Origin: Dermacentor variabilis
Lineage: Eukaryota > Arthropoda > Arachnida > Ixodida > Ixodidae
Assembly: GCF_050947875.1 (NCBI RefSeq)
Contig: NW_027460340.1
Span: 37,924 to 101,923, forward strand
DNA: 64,000 nucleotides
Direction: 5' to 3'
Of this stretch, positions 23,300-36,900 are shown one piece after another. Under the pieces are notes generated by a model. That model made no database searches, was not told where the DNA came from, and worked only from the letters and a program-made list of their open reading frames with translations. Made by a program: the position numbers and the translations under genes. The number at the start of each line of letters is the position of its first letter. The stretch's first letter is position 1.

Positions 23300-25250
23300 C
23301 TTAATTGAAAGTAAGGTATTATACATGATTTTCCATAGCGCGAAGCGAGCCACGCCAACCATTTACGGGAAACAGTAGTCGAAAGCAGAGCTGGCCGCGC
23401 GAACGGAAGAGCTTAATTGAAAGTAAGGTATTATACATGATTTTCCATAGCGCGAAGCGAGCCACGCCAACCATTTACGGGAAACAGTAGCCGAAAGCAG
23501 AGCTGGCCGCGCGAACGGAAGAGCTTAATTGAAAGTAAGGTATTATACATGATTTTCCTTAGCGCGAAGCGAGCCACGCCAACCATTTACGGGAAACAGT
23601 AGCCCAAAGCAGAGCTGGCCGCGCGAACGGAAGAGCTTAATTGAAAGTAAGGTATTATACATGATTTTCCATAGCGCGAAGCGAGCCGCGCCAACCATTT
23701 ACGGGAAACAGTAGCCCAAAGCAGAGCTGGCCGCGCGAACGGAAGAGCTTAATTGAAAGTAAGGTATTATACATGATTTTCCATAGCGCGAAGCGAGCCT
23801 CGCCAACCATTTACGGGAAACAGTAGCCGAAAGCAGAGCTGGCCGCGCGAACGGAAGAGCTTAATTGAAAGTAAGGTATTATACATGATTTTCCATACCG
23901 CGAAGCGAGCCGCGCCAACCATTTACGGGAAACAGTAGCCGAAAGCAGAGCTGGCCGCGCGAACGGAAGAGCTTAATTGAAAGTAAGGTATTATACATGA
24001 TTTTTCATAGCGCGAAGCGAGCCACGCCAACCATTTACGGGAAACAGTAGCCCAAAGCAGAGCTCGCCGCGCGAACGGAAGAGCTTAATTGAAAGTAAGG
24101 TATTATACATGATTTTCCATAGCGCGAAGCGAGCCGCGCCAACCATTTACGGGAAACAGTAGCCCAAAGCAGAGCTGGCCGCGCGAACGGCAGAGCTTAA
24201 TTGAAAGTAAGGTATTATACATGATTTTCCATAGCGCGAAGCGAGCCACGCCAACCATTTACGGGAAACAGTAGCCGAAAGCAGAGCTGGCCGCGCGAAC
24301 GGAAGAGCTTAATTGAAAGTAAGGTATTATACATGATTTTCCATACCGCGAAGCGAGCCGCGCCAACCATTTACGGGAAACAGTAGCCCGAAAGCAGAGG
24401 TGGCCGCGCGAACGGAAGAGCTTAATTGAAAGTAAGGTATTATACATGATTTTTCATAGCGCGAAGCGAGCCACGCCAACCATTTACGGGAAACAGTAGC
24501 CCAAAGCAGAGCTGGCCACGCGAACGGAAGAGCTTAATTGAAAGTAAGGTATTATACATGATTTTCCATACCGCGAAGCGAGCCACGCCAACCATTACGG
24601 GAAACAGTAGCCCAAAGCAGAGCTCGCCACGCGAACTGAAGAGCTTAATTGAAAGTAAGGTATTATACATGATTTTCCACACCGCGAAGCGAGCCACGCC
24701 AACCATTTACGGGAAACAGTAGCCCAAAGCAGAGCTCGCCGCGCGAACTGAAGAGCTTAATTGAAAGTAAGGTATTATACATGATTTTCCCCACCGCGAA
24801 GCGAGCCGCGCCAACCATTTACGGGAAACAGTAGCCCAAAGCAGAGCTGGCCGCGCGAACGGAAGAGCTTAATCGAAAGTAAGGTATTATACATGATTTT
24901 CCATAGCGCGAAGCGAGCCGCGCCAACCATTTACGGGAAACAGTAGCCCAAAGCAGAGCTGGCCGCGCGAGCGGAAGAGCTTAATTGAAAGTAAGGTATT
25001 ATACATGATTTTCCATAGCGCGAAGCGAGCCACGCCAACCATTTACGGGAAACAGTAGCCGAAAGCAGAGCTGGCCGCGCGAACGGAAGAGCTTAATTGA
25101 AAGTAAGGTATTATACATGATTTTCCATAGCGCGAAGCGAGCCACGCCAACCATTTACGGGAAACAATAGCCCAAAGCAGAGCTCGCCGCGCGAACTGAA
25201 GAGCTTAATTGAAAGTAAGGTATTATACATGATTTTCCATAGCGCGAAGC
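23300..25250. repeat. Transition zone with many private variants
   Basis: Several substitutions and indels seen once or rarely elsewhere cluster here: AGTAGTCG (23,375), TTCCTTAGCG (23,556), GCCTCGCC (23,807), GGCAGAGC (24,189), a +1 insertion CCCGAAAG with GAGGTGG (24,388), GGCCACGCG (24,513), a -1 deletion CCATTACGGG (24,592), CCCCACCGCG (24,788), AATCGAAAG (24,872) and GCGAGCGG (24,967). It separates domain A from domain B. The first CACACCGCG monomer appears at about 24,678. Confidence 0.65.
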
Positions 25251-28200
25251 GAGCCGCGCCAACCATTTACGGGAAACAGTAGCCCAAAGCAGAGCTGGCC
25301 GCGCGAACGGAAGAGCTTAATTGAAAGTAAGGTATTATACATGATTTTCCACACCGCGAAGCGAGCCACGCCAACCATTTACGGGAAACAGTAGCCGAAA
25401 GCAGAGCTGGCCGCGCGAACGGAAGAGCTTAATTGAAAGTAAGGTATTATACATGATTTTCCATAGCGCGAAGCGAGCCACGCCAACCATTTACGGGAAA
25501 CAGTAGCCGAAAGCAGAGCTGGCCGCGCGAACGGAAGAGCTTAATTGAAAGTAAGGTATTATACATGATTTTCCATAGCGCGAAGCGAGCCACGCCAACC
25601 ATTTACGGGAAACAGTAGCCGAAAGCAGAGCTGGCCGCGCGAACGGAAGAGCTTAATTGAAAGTAAGGTATTATACATGATTTTCCATAGCGCGAAGCGA
25701 GCCACGCCAACCATTTACGGGAAACAGTAGCCGAAAGCAGAGCTGGCCGCGCGAACGGAAGAGCTTAATTGAAAGTAAGGTATTATACATGATTTTCCAC
25801 ACCGCGAAGCGAGCCACGCCAACCATTTACGGGAAACAGTAGCCGAAAGCAGAGCTGGCCGCGCGAACGGAAGAGCTTAATTGAAAGTAAGGTATTATAC
25901 ATGATTTTCCACACCGCGAAGCGAGCCACGCCAACCATTTACGGGAAACAGTAGCCGAAAGCAGAGCTGGCCGCGCGAACGGAAGAGCTTAATTGAAAGT
26001 AAGGTATTATACATGATTTTCCATAGCGCGAAGCGAGCCACGCCAACCATTTACGGGAAACAGTAGCCCAAAGCAGATCTCGCCGCGCGAACTGAAGAGC
26101 TTAATTGAAAGTAAGGTATTATACATGATTTTCCATAGCGCGAAGCGAGCCGCGCCAACCATTTACGGGAAACAGTAGCCCAAAGCAGAGCTGGCCGCGC
26201 GAACGGAAGAGCTTAATTGAAAGTAAGGTATTATACATGATTTTCCATAGCGCGAAGCGAGCCACGCCAACCATTTACGGGAAACAGTAGCCGAAAGCAG
26301 AGCTGGCCGCGCGAACGGAAGAGCTTAATTGAAAGTAAGGTATTATACATGATTTTCCACACCGCGAAGCGAGCCACGCCAACCATTTACGGGAAACAGT
26401 AGCCGAAAGCAGAGCTGGCCGCGCGAACGGAAGAGCTTAATTGAAAGTAAGGTATTATACATGATTTTCCACACCGCGAAGCGAGCCGCGCCAACCATTT
26501 ACGGGAAACAGTAGCCCAAAGCAGAGCTGGCCGCGCGAACGGAAGAGCTTAATTGAAAGTAAGGTATTATACATGATTTTCCATAGCGCGAAGTGAGCCA
26601 CGCCAACCATTTACGGGAAACAGTAGCCGAAAGCAGAGCTCGCCGCGCGAACTGAAGAGCTTAATTGAAAGTAAGGTATTATACATGATTTTCCATAGCG
26701 CGAAGCGAGCCGCGCCAACCATTTACGGGAAACAGTAGCCGAAAGCAGAGCTGGCCGCGCGAACGGAAGAGCTTAATTGAAAGTAAGGTATTATACATGA
26801 TTTTCCATAGCGCGAAGCGAGCCACGCCAACCATTTACGGGAAACAGTAGCCGAAAGCAGAGCTCGCCGCGCGAACTGAAGAGCTTAATTGAAAGTAAGG
26901 TATTATACATGATTTTCCATAGCGCGAAGCGAGCCGCGCCAACCATTTACGGGAAACAGTTGCCCAAAGCAGAGCTGGCCGCGCGAACGGAAGAGCTTAA
27001 TTGAAAGTAAGGTATTATACATGATTTTCCATAGCGCGAAGCGAGCCGCGCCAACCATTTACGGGAAACAGTAGCCCAAAGCAGAGCTGGCCGCGCGAAC
27101 GGAAGAGCTTAATTGAAAGTAAGGTATTATACATGATTTTCCACACCGCGAAGCGAGCCACGCCAACCATTTACGGGAAACAGTAGCCCAAAGCAGAGCT
27201 CGCCGCGCGAACTGAAGAGCTTAATTGAAAGTAAGGTATTATACATGATTTTCCATAGCGCGAAGCGAGCCGCGCCAACCATTTACGGGAAACAGTAGCC
27301 CAAAGCAGAGCTGGCCGCGCGAACGGAAGAGCTTAATTGAAAGTAAGGTATTATACATGATTTTCCATAGCGCGAAGCGAGCCACGCCAACCATTTACGG
27401 GAAACAGTAGCCGAAAGCAGAGCTGGCCGCGCGAACGGAAGAGCTTAATTGAAAGTAAGGTATTATACATGATTTTCCACACCGCGAAGCGAGCCACGCC
27501 AACCATTTACGGGAAACAGTAGCCGAAAGCAGAGCTGGCCGCGCGAACGGAAGAGCTTAATTGAAAGTAAGGTATTATACATGATTTTCCATAGCGCGAA
27601 GCGAGCCACGCCAACCATTTACGGGAAACAGTAGCCCAAAGCAGAGCTCGCCGCGCGAACTGAAGAGCTTAATTGAAAGTAAGGTATTATACATGATTTT
27701 CCATACCGCGAAGCGAGCCGCGCCAACCATTTACGGGAAACAGTAGCCCAAAGCAGAGCTGGCCGCGCGAACGGAAGAGCTTAATTGAAAGTAAGGTATT
27801 ATACATGATTTTCCATAGCGCGAAGCGAGCCGCGCCAACCATTTACGGGAAACAGTAGCCCAAAGCAGAGCTGGCCGCGCGAACGGAAGAGCTTAATTGA
27901 AAGTAAGGTATTATACATGATTTTCCACACCGCGAAGCGAGCCGCGCCAACCATTTACGGGAAACAGTAGCCCAAAGCTGAGCTGGCCGCGCGAACGGAA
28001 GAGCTTAATTGAAAGTAAGGTATTATACATGATTTTCCATAGCGCGAAGCAAGCCGCGCCAACCATTTACGGGAAACAGTAGCCCAAAGCAGAGCTGGCC
28101 GCGCGAACGGAAGAGCTTAATTGAAAGTAAGGTATTATACATGATTTTCCATACCGCGAAGCGAGCCGCGCCAACCATTTACGGGAAACAGTAGCCCAAA

Positions 28201-29019
28201 GCAGAGCTGGCCGCGCGAACGGAAGAGCTTAATTGAAAGTAAGGTATTATACATGATTTTTCATAGCGCGAAGCGAGCCACGCCAACCATTTACGGGAAA
28301 CAGTAGCCCAAAGCAGAGCTGGTAGCGCGAACGGAAGAGCTTAATTGAAAGTAAGGTATTATACATGATTTTCCACACCGCGAAGCGAGCCGCGCCAACC
28401 ATTTACGGGAAACAGTAGCCCAAAGCTGAGCTGGCCGCGCGAACGGAAGAGCTTAATTGAAAGTAAGGTATTATACATGATTTTCCATAGCGCGAAGCGA
28501 GCCGCGCCAACCATTTACGGGAAACAGTAGCCCAAAGCAGAGCTGGCCGCGCGAACGGAAGAGCTTAATTGAAAGTAAGGTATTATACATGATTTTTCAT
28601 AGCGCGAAGCGAGCCACGCCAACCATTTACGGGAAACAGTAGCCCAAAGCAGAGCTGGCCGCGCGAACGGAAGAGCTTAATTGAAAGTAAGGTATTATAC
28701 ATAATTTTCCACACCGCGAAGCGAGCCGCGCCAACCATTTACGGGAAACAGTAGCCCAAAGCTGAGCTGGCCGCGCGAACGGAAGAGCTTAATTGAAAGT
28801 AAGGTATTATACATGATTTTCCATAGCGCGAAGCGAGCCGCGCCAACCATTTACGGGAAACAGTAGCCCAAAGCAGATCTCGCCGCGCGAACTGAAGAGC
28901 TTAATTGAAAGTAAGGTATTATACATGATTTTCCATAGCGCGAAGCGAGCCGCGCCAACCATTTACGGGAAACAGTAGCCCAAAGCAGAGCTGGCCGCGC
29001 GAACGGAAGAGCTTAATTG

Positions 29020-31250
29020 AAAGTAAGGTATTATACATGATTTTCCACACCGCGAAGCGAGCCACGCCAACCATTTACGGGAAACAGTAGCCGAAAGCAG
29101 AGCTGGCCGCGCGAACGGAAGAGCTTAATTGAAAGTAAGGTATTATACATGATTTTCCACACCGCGAAGCGAGCCACGCCAACCATTTACGGGAAACAGT
29201 AGCCCAAGGCAGAGCTCGCCGCGCGAACTGAAGAGCTTAATTGAAAGTAAGGTATTATACATGATTTTCCATAGCGCGAAGCGAGCCGCGCCAACCATTT
29301 ACGGGAAACAGTAGCCCAAAGCAGAGCTGGCCGCGCGAACGGAAGAGCTTAATTGAAAGTAAGGTATTATACATGATTTTCCACACCGCGAAGCGAGCCA
29401 CGCCAACCATTTACGGGAAACAGTAGCCCAAAGCAGAGCTCGCCGCGCGAACTGAAGAGCTTAATTGAAAGTAAGGTATTATACATGATTTTCCATAGCG
29501 CGAAGCGAGCCGCGCCAACCATTTACGGGAAACAGTAGCCCAAAGCAGAGCTGGCCGCGCGAACGGAAGAGCTTAATTGAAAGTAAGGTATTATACATGA
29601 TTTTCCACACCGCGAAGCGAGCCACGCGAACCATTTACGGGAAACAGTAGCTGAAAGCAGAGCTGGCCGCGCGAACGGAAGAGCTTAATTGAAAGTAAGG
29701 TATTATACATGATTTTCCATAGCGCGAAGCGAGCCACGCCAACCATTTACGGGAAACAGTAGCCGAAAGCAGAGCTGGCCGCGCGAACGGAAGAGCTTAA
29801 TTGAAAGTAAGGTATTATACATGATTTTCCACACCGCGAAGCGAGCCACGCCAACCATTTACGGGAAACAGTAGCCGAAAGCAGAGCTGGCCGCGCGAAC
29901 GGAAGAGCTTAATTGAAAGTAAGGTATTATACATGATTTTCCATAGCGCGAAGCGAGCCACGCCAACCATTTACGGGAAACAGTAGCCGAAAGCAGAGCT
30001 CGCCGCGCGAACTGAAGAGCTTAATTGAAAGTAAGGTATTATACATGATTTTCCATACCGCGAAGCGAGCCACGCCAACCATTTACGGGAAACAGTAGCC
30101 GAAAGCAGAGCTGGCCGCGCGAACGGAAGAGCTTAATTGAAAGTAAGGTATTATACATGATTTTCCACACCGCGAAGCGAGCCACGCCAACCATTTACGG
30201 GAAACAGTAGCCGAAAGCAGAGCTGGCCGCGCGAACGGAAGAGCTTAATTGAAAGTAAGGTATTATACATGATTTTCCACACCGCGAAGCGAGCCACGCC
30301 AACCATTTACGGGAAACAGTAGCCCAAGGCAGAGCTCGCCGCGCGAACTGAAGAGCTTAATTGAAAGTAAGGTATTATACATGATTTTCCATAGCGCGAA
30401 GCGAGCCGCGCCAACCATTTACGGGAAACAGTAGCCCAAAGCAGAGCTGGCCGCGCGAACGGAAGAGCTTAATTGAAAGTAAGGTATTATACATGATTTT
30501 CCACACCGCGAAGCGAGCCACGCCAACCATTTACGGGAAACAGTAGCCCAAAGCAGAGCTCGCCGCGCGAACTGAAGAGCTTAATTGAAAGTAAGGTATT
30601 ATACATGATTTTCCATAGCGCGAAGCGAGCCGCGCCAACCATTTACGGGAAACAGTAGCCCAAAGCAGAGCTGGCCGCGCGAACGGAAGAGCTTAATTGA
30701 AAGTAAGGTATTATACATGATTTTCCACACCGCGAAGCGAGCCACGCGAACCATTTACGGGAAACAGTAGCTGAAAGCAGAGCTGGCCGCGCGAACGGAA
30801 GAGCTTAATTGAAAGTAAGGTATTATACATGATTTTCCATAGCGCGAAGCGAGCCACGCCAACCATTTACGGGAAACAGTAGCCGAAAGCAGAGCTGGCC
30901 GCGCGAACGGAAGAGCTTAATTGAAAGTAAGGTATTATACATGATTTTCCACACCGCGAAGCGAGCCACGCCAACCATTTACGGGAAACAGTAGCCGAAA
31001 GCAGAGCTGGCCGCGCGAACGGAAGAGCTTAATTGAAAGTAAGGTATTATACATGATTTTCCATAGCGCGAAGCGAGCCACGCCAACCATTTACGGGAAA
31101 CAGTAGCCGAAAGCAGAGCTGGCCGCGCGAACGGAAGAGCTTAATTGAAAGTAAGGTATTATACATGATTTTCCACACCGCGAAGCGAGCCACGCCAACC
31201 ATTTACGGGAAACAGTAGCCGAAAGCAGAGCTGGCCGCGCGAACGGAAGA
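29020..31250. repeat. 1,120-bp tandem duplication (10 monomers, two copies)
   Basis: AGCCCAAGGCAG occurs at 29,200 and 30,320, GCCACGCGAACC near 29,622 and 30,742, and AGTAGCTGAAAG near 29,647 and 30,767, each pair exactly 1,120 bp (10 x 112) apart. At least nine monomers agree in type. The copies differ at the right edge (AGCTCGCC...GAACTG at 30,000 against AGCTGGCC...GAACGG at 31,120). Confidence 0.8.
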
Positions 31251-31699
31251 GCTTAATTGAAAGTAAGGTATTATACATGATTTTCCACACCGCGAAGCGA
31301 GCCACGCCAACCATTTACGGGAAACAGTAGCCGAAAGCAGAGCTGGCCGCGCGAACGGAAGAGCTTAATTGAAAGTAAGGTATTATACATGATTTTCCAC
31401 ACCGCGAAGCGAGCCACGCCAACCATTTACGGGAAACAGTAGCCGAAAGCAGAGCTCGCCGCGCGAACTGAAGAGCTTAATTGAAAGTAAGGTATTATAC
31501 ATGATTTTCCATACCGCGAAGCGAGCCGCGCCAACCATTTACGGGAAACAGTAGCCCAAAGCAGAGCTGGCCGCGCGAACGGAAGAGGTTAATTGAAAGT
31601 AAGGTATTATACATGATTTTCCATACCGCGAAGCGAGCCGCGCCAACCATTTACGGGAAACAGTAGCCCAAAGCAGAGCTGGCCGCGTGAACGGAAGAG

Positions 31700-33480
31700 C
31701 TTAATTGAAATAAGGTATTATACATGATTTTCCACACCGCGAAGCGAGCCGCGCCAACCATTTACGGGAAACAGTAGCCCAAAGCTGAGCTGGCCGCGCG
31801 AACGGAAGAGCTTAATTGAAAGTAAGGTATTATACATGATTTTCCATAGCGCGAAGCGAGCCGCGCCAACCATTTACGGGAAACAGTAGCCCAAAGCAGA
31901 GCTGGCCGCGCGAACGGAAGAGCTTAATTGAAAGTAAGGTATTATACATGATTTTTCATAGCGCGAAGCGAGCCACGCCAACCATTTACGGGAAACAGTA
32001 GCCCAAAGCAGAGCTGGCCGCGCGAACGGAAGAGCTTAATTGAAAGTAAGGTATTATACATGATTTTCCATAGCGCGAAGCGAGCCGCGCCAACCATTTA
32101 CGGGAAACAGTAGCCCAAAGCAGAGCTGGCCGCGCGAACGGAAGAGCTTAATTGAAAGTAAGGTATTATACATGATTTTCCACACCGCGAAGCGAGCCGC
32201 GCCAACCATTTACGGGAAACAGTAGCCCAAAGCTGAGCTGGCCGCGCGAACGGAAGAGCTTAATTGAAAGTAAGGTATTATACATGATTTTCCATAGCGC
32301 GAAGCGAGCCGCGCCAACCATTTACGGGAAACAGTAGCCCAAAGCAGAGCTGGCCGCGCGAACGGAAGAGCTTAATTGAAAGTAAGGTATTATACATGAT
32401 TTTTTATAGCGCGAAGCGAGCCACGCCAACCATTTACGGGAAACAGTAGCCCAAAGCAGAGCTGGCCGCGCGAACGGAAGAGCTTAATTGAAAGTAAGGT
32501 ATTATACATGATTTTCCACACCGCGAAGCGAGCCGCGCCAACCATTTACGGGAAACAGTAGCCCAAAGCTGAGCTGGCCGCGCGAACGGAAGAGCTTAAT
32601 TGAAAGTAAGGTATTATACATGATTTTCCATAGCGCGAAGCGAGCCGCGCCAACCATTTACGGGAAACAGTAGCCCAAAGCAGAGCTGGCCGCGCGAACG
32701 GAAGAGCTTAATTGAAAGTAAGGTATTATACATGATTTTCGACACCGCGAAGCGAGCCGCGCCAACCATTTACGGGAAACAGTAGCCCAAAGCTGAGCTG
32801 GCCGCGCGAACGGAAGAGCTTAATTGAAAGTAAGGTATTATACATGATTTTCCATAGCGCGAAGCGAGCCGCGCCAACCATTTACGGGAAACAGTAGCCC
32901 AAAGCAGAGCTGGCCGCGCGAACGGAAGAGCTTAATTGAAAGTAAGGTATTATACATGATTTTCCACACCGCGAAGCGAGCCGCGCCAACCATTTACGGG
33001 AAACAGTAGCCCAAAGCTGAGCTGGCCGCGCGAACGGAAGAGCTTAATTGAAAGTAAGGTATTATACATGATTTTCCATAGCGCGAAGCGAGCCGCGCCA
33101 ACCATTTACGGGAAACAGTAGCCCAAAGCAGAGCTGGCCGCGCGAACGGAAGAGCTTAATTGAAAGTAAGGTATTATACATGATTTTTTATAGCGCGAAG
33201 CGAGCCACGCCAACCATTTACGGGAAACAGTAGCCCAAAGCAGAGCTGGCCGCGCGAACGGAAGAGCTTAATTGAAAGTAAGGTATTATACATGATTTTC
33301 CACACCGCGAAGCGAGCCGCGCCAACCATTTACGGGAAACAGTAGCCCAAAGCTGAGCTGGCCGCGCGAACGGAAGAGCTTAATTGAAAGTAAGGTATTA
33401 TACATGATTTTCCATAGCGCGAAGCGAGCCGCGCCAACCATTTACGGGAAACAGTAGCCCAAAGCAGAGCTGGCCGCGCG
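31700..33480. repeat. 336-bp trimeric higher-order repeat, type 1
   Basis: Three monomer types tend to alternate: CACACCGCG with GCTGAGCT, then CATAGCGCG with GCAGAGCT, then ATTTTTCATAG or ATTTTTTATAG with GCCACGCC. The order is interrupted (a CATAGCGCG monomer is inserted near 32,080, and third-slot units are missing near 32,740 and 32,970), so this is a decayed or still-forming higher-order repeat. The same trio is seen at about 28,250-28,850, 39,550-39,900, 50,190-51,420 and 54,900-55,800. A 1-bp deletion (TTGAAATAAGG) marks the left edge at 31,707. Confidence 0.7.
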
Positions 33481-33939
33481 AACGGAAGAGCTTAATTGAA
33501 AGTAAGGTATTATACATGATTTTCCATAGCGCGAAGCGAGCCGCGCCAACCATTTACGGGAAACAGTAGCCCAAAGCAGAGCTGGCCGCGCGAACGGAAG
33601 AGCTTAATTGAAAGTAAGGTATTATACATGATTTTCCACACCGCGAAGCGAGCCGCGCCAACCATTTACGGGAAACAGTAGCCCAAAGCTGAGCTGGCCG
33701 CGCGAACGGAAGAGCTTAATTGAAAGTAAGGTATTATACATGATTTTCCACACCGCGAAGCGAGCCGCGCCAACCATTTACGGGAAACAGTAGCCCAAAG
33801 CTGAGCTGGCCGCGCGAACGGAAGAGCTTAATTGAAAGTAAGGTATTATACATGATTTTCCACACCGCGAAGCGAGCCGCGCCAACCATTTACGGGAAAC
33901 AGTAGCCGAAAGCAGAGCTGGCCGCGCGAACGGAAGAGC

Positions 33940-36900
33940 TTAATTGAAAGTAAGGTATTATACATGATTTCCCACACTGCGAAGCGAGCCACGCCAACCA
34001 TTTACGGGAAACAGTAGCCCAAAGCAGAGCTGGCCGCGCGAACTGAAGAGCTTAATTGAAAGTAAGGTATTATACATGATTTTCCATACCGCGAAGCGAG
34101 CCGTGCCAACCATTTACGGGAAACAGTAGCCCAAAGCAGAGCTGGCAGCGCGAACTGAAGAGCTTAATTGAAAGTAAGGTATTATACATGATTTTCCACA
34201 CCGCGAAGCGAGCCACGCCAACCATTTACGGTAAACAGTAGCCCAAAGCAGAGCTCGCCGCGCGAACTGAAGAGCTTAATTGAAAGTAAGGTATTATACA
34301 TGATTTCCCACACTGCGAAGCGAGCCACGCCAACCATTTACGGGAAACAGTAGCCCAAAGCAGAGCTGGCCGCGCGAACTGAAGAGCTTAATTGAAAGTA
34401 AGGTATTATACATGATTTTCCATACCGCGAAGCGAGCCGTGCCAACCATTTACGGGAAACAGTAGCCCAAAGCAGAGCTGGCAGCGCGAACTGAAGAGCT
34501 TAATTGAAAGTAAGGTATTATACATGATTTTCCACACCGCGAAGCGAGCCGCGCCAACCATTTACGGGAAACAGTAGCCCAAAGCTGAGCTGGCCGCGCG
34601 AACGGAAGAGCTTAATTGAGAGTAAGGTATTATACATGATTTTCCACACCGCGAAGCGAGCCGCGCCAACCATTTACGGGAAACAGTAGCCGAAAGCAGA
34701 GCTGGCCGCACGAACGGAAGAGCTTAATTGAAAGTAAGGTATTATACATGATTTTCCACACCGCGAAGCGAGCCACGCCAACCATTTACGGTAAACAGTA
34801 GCCCAAAGCAGAGCTCGCCGCGCGAACTGAAGAGCTTAATTGAAAGTAAGGTATTATACATGATTTCCCACACTGCGAAGCGAGCCACGCCAACCATTTA
34901 CGGGAAACAGTAGCCCAAAGCAGAGCTCGCCGCGCGAACTGAAGAGCTTAATTGAAAGTAAGGTATTATACATGATTTTCCATACCGCGAAGCGAGCCGT
35001 GCCAACCATTTACGGGAAACAGTAGCCCAAAGCAGAGCTGGCAGCGCGAACTGAAGAGCTTAATTGAAAGTAAGGTATTATACATGATTTTCCATACCGC
35101 GAAGCGAGCTGCGCCAACCATTTACGGGAAACAGTAGCCCAAAGCAGAGCTGGCCGCGCGAACTGAAGAGCTTAATTGAAAGTAAGGTATTATACATGAT
35201 TTTCCATACCGCGAAGCGAGCCGTGCCAACAATTTACGGGAAACAGTAGCCCAAAGCAGAGCTGGCCGCGCGAACTGAAGAGCTTAATTGAAAGTAAGGT
35301 ATTATACATGATTTTCCATACCGCGAAGCGAGCCGCGCCAACCATTTACGGGAAACAGTAGCCCAAAGCAGAGCTGGCCGCGCGAACTGAAGAGCTTAAT
35401 TGAAAGTAAGGTATTATACATGATTTTCCATACCGCGAAGCGAGCCGTGCCAACAATTTACAGGAAACAGTAGCCCAAAGCAGAGCTGGCCGCGCGAACT
35501 GAAGAGCTTAATTGAAAGTAAGGTATTATACATGATTTTCCATACCGCGAAGCGAGCCGCGCCAACCATTTACGGGAAACAGTAGCCCAAAGCAGAGCTG
35601 GCCGCGCGAACTGAAGAGCTTAATTGAAAGTAAGGTATTATACATGATTTTTCATAGCGCGAAGCGAGCAGTGCCAACCATTTACTGGAAACAGTAGCCC
35701 AAAGGAGAGCTGGCAGCGCGAACTGAAGAGGTTAATTGAAAGTAAGGTATTATACATGATTTTCCATACCTCGAAGCGAGCTGCGCCAACCATTTACGGG
35801 AAACAGTAGCCCAAAGCAGAGCTGGCCGCGCGAACTGAAGAGCTTAATTGACAGTAAGGTATTATACATGATTTTCCATACCGCGAAGCGAGCCGTGCCA
35901 ACAATTTACGGGAAACAGTAGCCCAAAGCAGAGCTGGCCGCGCGAACTGAAGAGCTTAATTGAAAGTAAGGTATTATACATGATTTTCCATACCGCGAAG
36001 CGAGCCGCGCCAACCATTTACGGGAAACAGTAGCCCAAAGCAGAGCTCGCCGCGCGAACTGAAGAGCTTAATTGAAAGTAAGGTATTATACATGATTTTC
36101 CATACCGCGAAGCGAGCCGCGCCAACCATTTACGGGAAACAGTAGCCCAAAGCAGAGCTGGCCGCGCGAACTGAAGGGCTTAATTGAAAGTAAGGTATTA
36201 TACATTATTTTTCATAGCGCGAAGCGAGCCACGCCAACCATTTACGGGAAACAGTAGCCCAAAGCAGAGCTCGCCGCGCGAACTGAAGAGCTTAATTGAA
36301 AGTAAGGTATTATACATGATTTTCCATACCGCGAAGCGAGCTGCGCCAACCATTTACGGGAAACAGTAGCCCAAAGCAGAGCTGGCCGCGCGAACTGAAG
36401 AGCTTAATTGAAAGTAAGGTATTATACATGATTTTCCATACCGCGAAGCGAGCCGCGCCAACCATTTACGGGAAACAGTAGCCCAAAGCAGAGCTGGCCG
36501 CGCGAACTGAAGAGCTTAATTGACAGTAAGGTATTATACATGATTTTCCATACCGCGAAGCGAGCCGCGCCAACCATTTACGGGAAACAGTAGCCCAAAG
36601 CAGAGCTGGCCGCGCGAACTGAAGAGCTTAATTGAAAGTAAGGTATTATACATGATTTTCCATACCGCGAAGCGAGCTGCGCCAACCATTTACGGGAAAC
36701 AGTAGCCCAAAGCAGAGCTGGCCGCGCGAACTGAAGAGCTTAATTGAAAGTAAGGTATTATACATGATTTTCCATACCGCGAAGCGAGCCACGCCAACCA
36801 TTTACGGGAAACAGTAGCCCAAAGCAGAGCTGGCCGCGCGAACTGAAGAGCTTAATTGAAAGTAAGGTATTATACATGATTTTTCATAGCGCGAAGCGAG

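Larger units (their letters stand above)
1..24660. repeat. Array domain A: monomers without CACACCGCG or GCTGAGCT
   Basis: All monomers here read CATAGCGCG or CATACCGCG around positions 53-60. The CACACCGCG form, common later, is not seen before about 24,680, and GCTGAGCT not before about 27,975. Private variants of this domain include CAACATTTTACGG (for example near 2,213, 4,893, 9,477, 16,980, 22,910), AACTATTTACGG (first 3.5 kb only), the AGTAGCAAGC 3-bp deletion, ATGATTTCCC, GGGATACAG and CCGAATGCAG. Sites 11 and 99 are mixed G/T and C/G. The domain is assembled from several nested tandem duplications listed separately. Confidence 0.8.
24660..33940. repeat. Array domain B: CACACCGCG and GCTGAGCT monomers appear
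   Basis: Here site 54 is often C (CACACCGCG), site 11 is mostly G (GAACGG), AGATCT variants begin near 26,077 and GCTGAGCT begins near 27,975. ATTTTTCATAG monomers are frequent. GCCGTGCC, common in domain A, is essentially absent. No large duplication is obvious between 25 and 29 kb. Two smaller structures, a 1,120-bp repeat and trimeric repeats, are listed separately. Confidence 0.75.
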
